Position numbers and translations under genes: made by a program. A stretch of DNA of 13,128 nucleotides, taken from positions 1 through 13,128 of the forward strand of contig DMLD01000209.1 of assembly GCA_003453515.1 (NCBI GenBank), in the 5' to 3' direction. This stretch comes from Lachnospiraceae bacterium (GTDB taxonomy: Bacteria > Bacillota > Clostridia > Lachnospirales > Lachnospiraceae). Positions 1-5,303 of this stretch are shown here, piece after piece. The first letter of the stretch is position 1. Each line of letters begins with the position of its first letter. Below the pieces are notes generated by a model, which saw only the letters and a list, made by a program, of their open reading frames with translations, had not been told where the DNA came from and made no database searches.

Positions 1-2
1 TG

Positions 3-803
3 CTGGTGCCGTGGGCGCAGGATATACTTGTTGAGCTTGATGCGGGTAGACTTAAGCTGTCCGACTATCAGCTCGATCAATGGAGACTTATGCACATAGG
101 TGCACAGCCTGTACCGCAGTCGCTTATTAAGAGATGGAAGGAATACTTCCCGTCACACGAGTACGATACCAATTACGGACTGTCAGAGTCGATCGGCCCC
201 GGATGCGTGCATCTTGGAGTTGAGAACATACATAAGGTCGGAGCCATAGGTGTGCCGGGCTACGGCTGGGAGTTAAAGATAATCGACGAAAACGGCAAGG
301 AGGTAAAGCAGGGCGAGGTCGGCGAGCTCGCGGTAAAGGGTCCCGGCGTTATGGTCTGCTACTACAATGATGAGGAAGCGACCGATGAGGTGCTTCACGA
401 CGGATGGCTTTATACCGGAGATATGGCAGAGATGGACGAGGACGGATTTGTCTATCTCGTAGACCGTAAAAAGGATGTCATCATCTCGGGCGGTGAGAAT
501 ATATATCCTGTTCAGATCGAGAACTTTATCAGCAAGTATGAGCCTGTCAAGGATGTGGCTGTTATCGGTCTTAAGGATGATAGACTCGGAGAGATCGCAG
601 CAGCGATCATTGAGCTGGTTCCTGACTCGAGCTGCAATGAGGAGGATATCAACAAGTTTTGCAAGGCTTTGCCGAGGTACAAAAGGCCCAGAAAGATATT
701 TTTTGCCGATGTCCCGAGAAACGCTACGGGCAAGATCGAAAAGCCGAAGCTCAGAAAAATGTATCAGTCGGAGCATCTGGTAGATGCACAGAACAGAGGT
801 TGA
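3..803 (+). CDS. Acyl-CoA synthetase / AMP-dependent ligase, C-terminal part (5' truncated by window)
   Basis: This is a class I adenylate-forming enzyme (ANL superfamily). Members activate a carboxylic acid with ATP to an acyl-adenylate and then usually transfer it to CoA. The frame is open to the left edge, so the N-terminal half with the P-loop-like A3 motif is outside the window. The visible part carries the later core motifs in order: NYGLSES (A5), WLYTGD (A7), DRKKDVIISGGENIYP (A8 hinge) and PRNATGKIEK (A10). The A10 catalytic lysine codon is at 732-734, so the C-terminal lid domain looks intact. The overall look is of the fatty-acid or aryl-acid CoA ligase branch, but the substrate cannot be read because the acyl pocket is mostly upstream. 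The stop codon lies one base before the ATG of the next gene, which suggests co-transcription. Confidence 0.9.
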   Translation: MVPWAQDILVELDAGRLKLSDYQLDQWRLMHIGAQPVPQSLIKRWKEYFPSHEYDTNYGLSESIGPGCVHLGVENIHKVGAIGVPGYGWELKIIDENGKEVKQGEVGELAVKGPGVMVCYYNDEEATDEVLHDGWLYTGDMAEMDEDGFVYLVDRKKDVIISGGENIYPVQIENFISKYEPVKDVAVIGLKDDRLGEIAAAIIELVPDSSCNEEDINKFCKALPRYKRPRKIFFADVPRNATGKIEKPKLRKMYQSEHLVDAQNRG

Positions 804-804
804 T

Positions 805-1698
805 ATGTTCGGATATGTTGTTGTAAATAAGCCTGAATTGAAGATCAGGGAATTTACGGATTATAATGCGTATTATTGCGGGTTGTGTCATATGCTCAGG
901 GACAAGTTCGGCTTAAGTGCCGGACTTACCCTTACATATGACATGACCTTTTTGATATTGCTGCTGGATTCGCTCTATGAGCCGCGATATGAATCAAAGC
1001 AAAGACACTGTCCCATACATCCCGTCAAAAAGAAGCCGATGATCAAAAATGAGATCACGGAGTATGCGGCTGATATGAACATGCTTTTGTCATGGGGGCA
1101 TCTTAAGGACGACTGGGAGGATGAAAAAAAGCTTGTAGGGCTGATCGGGGACATCGGCTTCAAGAGACGTGCCGAATATGTGATGAAACGATACCGTAGA
1201 CAGACCGGGGTCGTACTCGGTTCGCTTGCAAGTCTCCAAGCGATCGAGAAAAAATACATGAGTGAATGGTCGTCAATAGAGTCCGAATTCGAGGGTAAGC
1301 TACATCCCGACACAGATCAGATTTCCTATACCGAAGCGGATATCGATGAGATCAGCCAGCCGTTCGGTGATCTGATGGGTGAGATATTTGTCATGAGGGA
1401 GGATGCTTTTGCACCAACACTCAGAGGCTTCGGCTCCATGCTCGGGAAATACATATATATCAAGGACGCGCTCGAGGATATCGAAAAGGACAGAAAGAAA
1501 GGGTGCTTCAACCCATTTTTACATATAAGTAAGGATGATGACAGGATGGAGCTGATAAAAAATATCCAGGAGATAAATATACGTCAGGCGATATCCGAAT
1601 TTGAGAAGCTGCCTCTCGAGAGACATCTTCCGATCCTGAGAAATATCCTGTACGAAGGTGTGAGAGCCGATGGAAAGCCGAAGAACGCTAAACCTTGA
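805..1698 (+). CDS. DUF5685-like protein with Asp-rich motifs and a possible Cys/His metal site
   Basis: A 297-residue protein of unknown function. The opening MFGYVVVNKPELK and the YYCGLC segment are what I remember as typical of DUF5685. I chose ATG 805 over the in-frame ATG 784 because the family starts at MFGY and AGAGG (795-799) is correctly spaced for 805; 784 would overlap the preceding gene. Visible elements are C25-x2-C28 and C69-x2-H72, which could form one Cys3His metal site, then DDWED at 102-106 and DALED at 221-225 followed by D229. The sequence looks mostly alpha-helical with no signal peptide or membrane span. The two Asp-rich motifs about 115 residues apart recall all-alpha isoprenoid synthases, but that is inference and no activity is claimed. 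It is packed one base behind the acyl-CoA synthetase and directly upstream of the J-protein operon. Confidence 0.8.
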   Translation: MFGYVVVNKPELKIREFTDYNAYYCGLCHMLRDKFGLSAGLTLTYDMTFLILLLDSLYEPRYESKQRHCPIHPVKKKPMIKNEITEYAADMNMLLSWGHLKDDWEDEKKLVGLIGDIGFKRRAEYVMKRYRRQTGVVLGSLASLQAIEKKYMSEWSSIESEFEGKLHPDTDQISYTEADIDEISQPFGDLMGEIFVMREDAFAPTLRGFGSMLGKYIYIKDALEDIEKDRKKGCFNPFLHISKDDDRMELIKNIQEINIRQAISEFEKLPLERHLPILRNILYEGVRADGKPKNAKP

Positions 1699-1723
1699 CA
1701 TATCCTATTTCAGAGGGTATAAT
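1695..1723 (+). promoter_or_regulatory. Perfect-consensus sigma-A promoter for the J-protein operon
   Basis: TTGACA at 1695-1700 and TATAAT at 1718-1723 are separated by exactly 17 bases, which is the ideal housekeeping promoter. The -35 box overlaps the stop codon (1696-1698) of the DUF5685-like gene. Transcription should start near 1730, giving a leader of about 58 nt before the J-domain gene. Both hexamers and the spacer match consensus, so strong constitutive initiation is expected unless something represses it. Confidence 0.8.
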
Positions 1724-1787
1724 TGGAATGTTACTTTGGAGAGAAGCTCTAAGGATACACTGATCACGGAAATGGCGGTATATAAAT

Positions 1788-2471
1788 ATGTATAATGATC
1801 CATATCAGGTACTGGGCGTAAGCAGAAACGCTACGGACAGGGAAATAAAGAAGGCTTACAGAGCGCTAAGCCGTAAATATCATCCGGACTCATATACTGA
1901 TCCGAGAGAGAAAGAGAATGCCGAGGAGAAGTTCAGACAGGTCCAGGAGGCTTATAATGCCATTGTTGATGAGAGATCCGGCAAAGGAAGCAGCTACGGC
2001 TACGGCGGTGGCTACGGTGGCAACACCGGCGGAAGCTATTCTCAGGAGGATCAGCATTTGATGGCTGCCATGAACTATATCAGAAATGGCAGATATAATG
2101 AAGCGATAAATGTTTTGAACGGTATGTCTGACAGGAATGCAAGGTGGTATTATTTCAGCTCGATCGCAAATCTCGGACTCAGAAATACCGCTGTTGCGCT
2201 TGACTACGCAAAGAGAGCCGTGGACATGGATCCAACCAATCAGGAGTATCAGCAGTATTATCAGAGGCTACAGAGCGGGAACGCGTCCCCGTACGGCTTT
2301 GGAGGATCTCCGTTTGGCGGTGGTTACGGCGGCGGCTACGGCGGTTATGGCGGCTACGGCAACTACGGCAGCAATGCCGGCGGCTGCGGCACGGGTAATA
2401 TCTGCTGTGATCTGTGGTGTGCGGACACCTGCTGTGAGTGCATGGGAGGTGATCTTTGCTCATGCTGCTAA
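1788..2471 (+). CDS. J-domain protein with Gly/Tyr-rich linkers and cysteine-rich C-terminal tail
   Basis: A 227-residue type III J-protein, expected to recruit and stimulate an Hsp70 (DnaK). Residues 4-62 form the J domain, with DPYQVLGV at the start and the essential HPD at 32-34. It is N-terminal, unlike in classical DnaJ, and there is no CxxCxGxG zinc-finger repeat, so this is not the housekeeping DnaJ. A Gly/Tyr stretch follows at about 68-83. Then comes a helical, TPR-like segment at about 87-161 ([20 protein letters not shown], then [13 protein letters not shown]). A second Gly/Tyr block lies at 170-199. The last 28 residues hold ten cysteines (200, 206, 207, 211, 215, 216, 218, 224, 226, 227). 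The tail could bind metal, form disulfides or be lipidated; the sequence does not say which. The ribosome binding site is weak (GGCGG at about 1775-1779). The 3' end overlaps the next gene. Confidence 0.9.
   Translation: MYNDPYQVLGVSRNATDREIKKAYRALSRKYHPDSYTDPREKENAEEKFRQVQEAYNAIVDERSGKGSSYGYGGGYGGNTGGSYSQEDQHLMAAMNYIRNGRYNEAINVLNGMSDRNARWYYFSSIANLGLRNTAVALDYAKRAVDMDPTNQEYQQYYQRLQSGNASPYGFGGSPFGGGYGGGYGGYGGYGNYGSNAGGCGTGNICCDLWCADTCCECMGGDLCSCC
2298..2369 (+). repeat. Gly/Tyr-coding low-complexity tandem repeat inside the J-protein gene
   Basis: Imperfect repeats of GGC TAC GGC GGT encode [20 protein letters not shown] shorter copy of the same type lies at about 1995-2033. The repeats flank the TPR-like segment and look like flexible linkers. 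They may vary in copy number between strains. Confidence 0.7.
2445..2454 (+). promoter_or_regulatory. Very strong Shine-Dalgarno embedded in the J-protein coding sequence
   Basis: GGAGGTGATC is a ten-base perfect complement to the usual 16S rRNA 3' end. It lies within the codons for the J-protein's MGGDL segment, 17 bases before its stop codon ends. It serves the overlapping downstream membrane-protein gene. It sits 6 bases after GGAGG from TTG 2456 and 12 bases from ATG 2462. Confidence 0.7.
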
Positions 2472-3160
2472 ATGATAATCCGGAGAGCTCAAACGAATCG
2501 GATCCGCAGGCATACTCTTCGAATGAGGATGTGCATAGTGAAGACTCATATGGCGATACGAGCCATAAGAATGAGTCGGGACGGCAAGGTGAAAAAGCCG
2601 GTATGAGCATGGCAGAGCGAACACGTATGGTTGCTACCCTGGGAGTAATGGCTGCCGTATCTGTCATTTTACTGGTTTTGGGAACCTTGATAGCGGTAAA
2701 TACGGTGTTTTTCACAGCCATAGCATCGTTTCTGATAGGGATCATCGTTATCAGATATAACTTTGGTGCGGGGCTTATGCTCTATGTGGGCAGCGCACTG
2801 CTTGATCTGTTTATCAATCCCGATAAGTTCCATGTATTTTTATACCTGGCGATGGGTGGTTTTATTCTTTTCGGAGAGGGGAGCTATAAGATCCTTGAAA
2901 AACGGATATCCGATTACAAGAAGAGAAATCGTATACATATAGTTGTACGGTTTTTGATTTTTTTTACGGGATATACCCCGCTTGTCATATTTCTTCCGAG
3001 ACTGTTTTTGACATCGGACAGGGTCACGGATCTGACAGAGAATCCCTGGATCAAGCTTGTCCTTGTCGGAGCAGGCGTTATCGCATTTTTGGTCTATGAT
3101 ATCGCCTATGTCTATGTAAAGAGAGCGTATGGAAAGCTGTTTGGAAGAACACTGATCTAA
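2462..3160 (+). CDS. Predicted six-helix membrane protein of unknown function
   Basis: A protein of 232 residues from ATG 2462, or 234 from the in-frame TTG 2456, which has the better Shine-Dalgarno spacing. The first ~50 residues are acidic, polar and Ser/Asn/Glu-rich, so probably disordered and cytosolic. Hydrophobic segments follow at about 58-80, 83-100, 104-120, 126-141, 163-185 and 199-222 (numbered from TTG), with positive loops such as [15 protein letters not shown] between helices 4 and 5. The first four helices faintly recall ECF-transporter S-component-like proteins of Clostridia, but I cannot confirm this. It overlaps the J-protein gene by ten bases and precedes the kinase-like gene by 21 bases, so all three are very likely translated from one mRNA and may act together at the membrane. 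Confidence 0.75.
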   Translation: MLLNDNPESSNESDPQAYSSNEDVHSEDSYGDTSHKNESGRQGEKAGMSMAERTRMVATLGVMAAVSVILLVLGTLIAVNTVFFTAIASFLIGIIVIRYNFGAGLMLYVGSALLDLFINPDKFHVFLYLAMGGFILFGEGSYKILEKRISDYKKRNRIHIVVRFLIFFTGYTPLVIFLPRLFLTSDRVTDLTENPWIKLVLVGAGVIAFLVYDIAYVYVKRAYGKLFGRTLI

Positions 3161-3181
3161 GAAACGAGAGGAGATGACGAA

Positions 3182-4177
3182 ATGGCTTCTGAGAAAGAGG
3201 AATTCGTCACGAAGCTGTATGTGCCGACCGGTGAGCCTATCCGAAAGAATGCTCACGTAACGATATATCGTGTGCGTTGCATGAAGGAGCCGGGAAGACC
3301 GGAGGCGCTTTTGAAGCTGTATCACAACAAAAACTGCGCCAAGGTCTATGAGCGCATGAAGCAGTTAAACTATACCGAGTGGCCGAGGGTCCACGATGTG
3401 AAGTTCTTTGACGGGAACACACTTGTTGTAGAGGATTACCTTAAGGGTGCCACCATGCAGGAGATCATGGACGGAAAGCGCGCCCAGAAGAAGGCGTATA
3501 CCGAGGCAGAGGCGCAAAAGATCATGGATCGGATATGTGAGGCGGTGAAGGTCTTGAACGAGATACAGCCGCCGCTAAGCCACGGAAATCTCAAAAAGAG
3601 CAATATTTTTATAACCAGCGGAGGTCATGTCAAGTTCCTTGATTTTGAGCCCGCTGATCCCAAGAAGCCGAGGTTCAATCTCCTCGAGTTTTTGGGGAGA
3701 CTGTTTCACGAGCTTCTCACCGGCAAGGAGCCGAAGGGGAAGGTCTCATATGAGGGACGATATAAAAAGGTCATTGAAAAATGTCTCGAAGCCAATCCCG
3801 ATAAGCAGTATGCCGATATAAAGCAAATGCAGGATGATATCGAGGAAGCAAAGGAGATGGAGTACGAGGAACCCGAGGAGATAAGGACTGTTGGTATTCC
3901 CTATGTTCTGACGCTTCCGTTTCAGGGGACGATACTTGCGATAGAGTGGATACTGTTTTCATTTTTCTTTCAGAAGAAGGTCATGACAAATGCCATGATG
4001 TTCGGTGGCATTTTTATCATACATCTTTTGCTGTTTATATGGAGAAGAGCGAAGTTTTTGCACGATGAAAACGTGAGGCTCGATCCGGTAAAGCTGATCG
4101 TGCCCATAGTTATATTTATTGCGGTGCTTGCTGCGATATATCTGTTTGTGGGACGATTTATCGTGCCGATCACGTGA
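3182..4177 (+). CDS. Membrane-anchored kinase-like protein, probable pseudokinase
   Basis: A 331-residue protein with an N-terminal eukaryotic-like Ser/Thr kinase fold (about 10-225) and three hydrophobic helices (about 239-262, 269-288, 305-328). Kinase landmarks: the subdomain II lysine is probably K45 in EALLK. The catalytic loop reads HGNLKKSN (134-141), so the HRD aspartate is replaced by N136 while K138 and N141 are kept. The metal-binding motif is DFE (154-156) rather than DFG. The nucleotide loop region (about 16-30) has no GxGxxG. The activation segment is very short: helix F-like LLEFLGRLFHELLTG follows almost at once. Loss of the catalytic base suggests a pseudokinase or an unusual enzyme; retained K45, N141 and D154 leave ATP binding possible. 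ATG 3182 has GGAG eight bases upstream. It is the last gene of the J-protein operon. Confidence 0.85.
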   Translation: MASEKEEFVTKLYVPTGEPIRKNAHVTIYRVRCMKEPGRPEALLKLYHNKNCAKVYERMKQLNYTEWPRVHDVKFFDGNTLVVEDYLKGATMQEIMDGKRAQKKAYTEAEAQKIMDRICEAVKVLNEIQPPLSHGNLKKSNIFITSGGHVKFLDFEPADPKKPRFNLLEFLGRLFHELLTGKEPKGKVSYEGRYKKVIEKCLEANPDKQYADIKQMQDDIEEAKEMEYEEPEEIRTVGIPYVLTLPFQGTILAIEWILFSFFFQKKVMTNAMMFGGIFIIHLLLFIWRRAKFLHDENVRLDPVKLIVPIVIFIAVLAAIYLFVGRFIVPIT

Positions 4178-4210
4178 TGATATCGGTGCTTCCGTGAATA
4201 TGTGATCGGC
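4165..4210 (+). terminator. Possible weak hairpin at the end of the kinase-like gene
   Basis: GCCGATCAC (4165-4173) is a perfect inverted repeat of GTGATCGGC (4202-4210), with a 28-nt loop and possible G-U extension inward. The left arm lies inside the last codons of the kinase-like gene. The following bases, CAAACATTTTA, contain only a short T run, so this is at best an attenuator or weak terminator before the pheS promoter. Confidence 0.3.
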
Positions 4211-4217
4211 CAAACAT

Positions 4218-4249
4218 TTTACATCTGAAATAAAGTCAGAAATTATAAT
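4218..4249 (+). promoter_or_regulatory. Probable pheST promoter
   Basis: A perfect TATAAT -10 box lies at 4244-4249. The best -35-like element is TTTACA at 4218-4223, with a long 20-base spacer; at the optimal spacing there is only a poor match. Transcription would start near 4256, leaving a leader of under 20 nt before the GTG start. That excludes a T-box or attenuator between promoter and gene. Confidence 0.5.
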
Positions 4250-4273
4250 GAAATATATTCGGAGGAAATCAAA

Positions 4274-5293
4274 GTGAATGATAAGTTGGATAAAATCGTA
4301 AGTGATGCCATGTCGCAGATAAACTCCAGCGACAGGCTTGACAGGCTGAACGACATCAAGACTTCATTTTTAGGGAAAAAGGGCGAGCTTACTGCCGTGC
4401 TCAAGGGAATGAAGGATGTCGCTCCCGAGGACAGACCCAAGATCGGTCAGATGGTCAATGATGCCAGGGCAAAGATCGAGTCCGGTATCGAGAAAAAGAG
4501 AGTTGCGTTCGAGAGAGCCATGCGTGCCGAGAAGATGAAGTCGGAGACGATAGATGTGACACTTCCCGGAAGGAAGCTTGCGCTCGGACACCGTCATCCC
4601 AATACGATCGCCCTAGAGGAGGTCGAGCGTATATTTATCGGAATGGGCTACGAGGTCGTGTCGGGACCCGAGATCGAATATGACTACTACAATTTTGAGG
4701 CTCTCAATATCCCTGACGGACATCCGGCGAAGGACGAGCAGGATACATTTTATATAAATGACAAGATACTCTTAAGGACTCAGACCTCATCGGTACAGGT
4801 GCATATGATGGAGCAGGGAAAGCTCCCGATTCGTATGATATCGCCCGGAAGGGTATTCAGAAGCGATGATGTGGATGCCACGCATTCACCGTCGTTCCAT
4901 CAGATCGAGGGTATGGTCATAGATAAAAATATCACCTTTGCCGATCTTAAGGGTACTTTGGAGCTTTTTGCGAGAAAGCTTTTCGGTGAGGATACAAAGG
5001 TCAAATTCAGACCGCATCATTTCCCGTTCACCGAGCCGTCGGCAGAGATGGATGTGAGCTGCTTTAAGTGCGGCGGCAAGGGCTGCAGATTCTGTAAGGG
5101 TGAGGGCTGGATAGAGATACTGGGATGCGGCATGGTACATCCCCATGTGTTTGAGATGAGCGGTATCGATCCCGAGGAGTACACCGGCTTCGCCTTCGGT
5201 GTCGGCCTTGAGCGTATCGCATTGCTCAAATACGAGATCGACGATATGCGCCTTTTATACGAGAATGATATAAGATTTTTAGGTCAGTTTTAG
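4274..5293 (+). CDS. pheS: Phenylalanine-tRNA ligase alpha subunit
   Basis: The 339-residue catalytic subunit of the (alpha-beta)2 cytosolic phenylalanyl-tRNA synthetase, which charges tRNA-Phe with phenylalanine using ATP. The N-terminal ~80 residues form the helical tRNA-contacting arm. Class II motifs follow: HPNTIALEEVERIF (motif 1 region), PGRVFRSDDVDATHSPSFHQIEG (motif 2, shown here only as key residues R and H...HQIEG) and GFAFGVGLERIALLKYEIDD (motif 3). Cysteines 263, 266, 271 and 274 form the Cys4 knuckle common in Firmicute PheS and absent from the E. coli protein as I remember it. The start is GTG 4274 with GGAGG at 4261-4265, eight bases upstream; the nearby ATG at 4278 is out of frame. 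Length is normal for the family. pheT follows after ten bases. Confidence 0.97.
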   Translation: MNDKLDKIVSDAMSQINSSDRLDRLNDIKTSFLGKKGELTAVLKGMKDVAPEDRPKIGQMVNDARAKIESGIEKKRVAFERAMRAEKMKSETIDVTLPGRKLALGHRHPNTIALEEVERIFIGMGYEVVSGPEIEYDYYNFEALNIPDGHPAKDEQDTFYINDKILLRTQTSSVQVHMMEQGKLPIRMISPGRVFRSDDVDATHSPSFHQIEGMVIDKNITFADLKGTLELFARKLFGEDTKVKFRPHHFPFTEPSAEMDVSCFKCGGKGCRFCKGEGWIEILGCGMVHPHVFEMSGIDPEEYTGFAFGVGLERIALLKYEIDDMRLLYENDIRFLGQF

Positions 5294-5303
5294 GAGGATA
5301 GAG

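Noticed and set aside
784..804. Upstream ATG that would lengthen the DUF5685-like protein by seven residues
   Set aside because: It overlaps the end of the acyl-CoA synthetase, lacks proper spacing to a Shine-Dalgarno, and the family begins at MFGY.
2179..2745. Open frame on the - strand over the J-protein and membrane-protein genes
   Set aside because: Its Arg/Ser/His-rich low-complexity translation comes from the complement of the Gly/Tyr repeats; not a gene.
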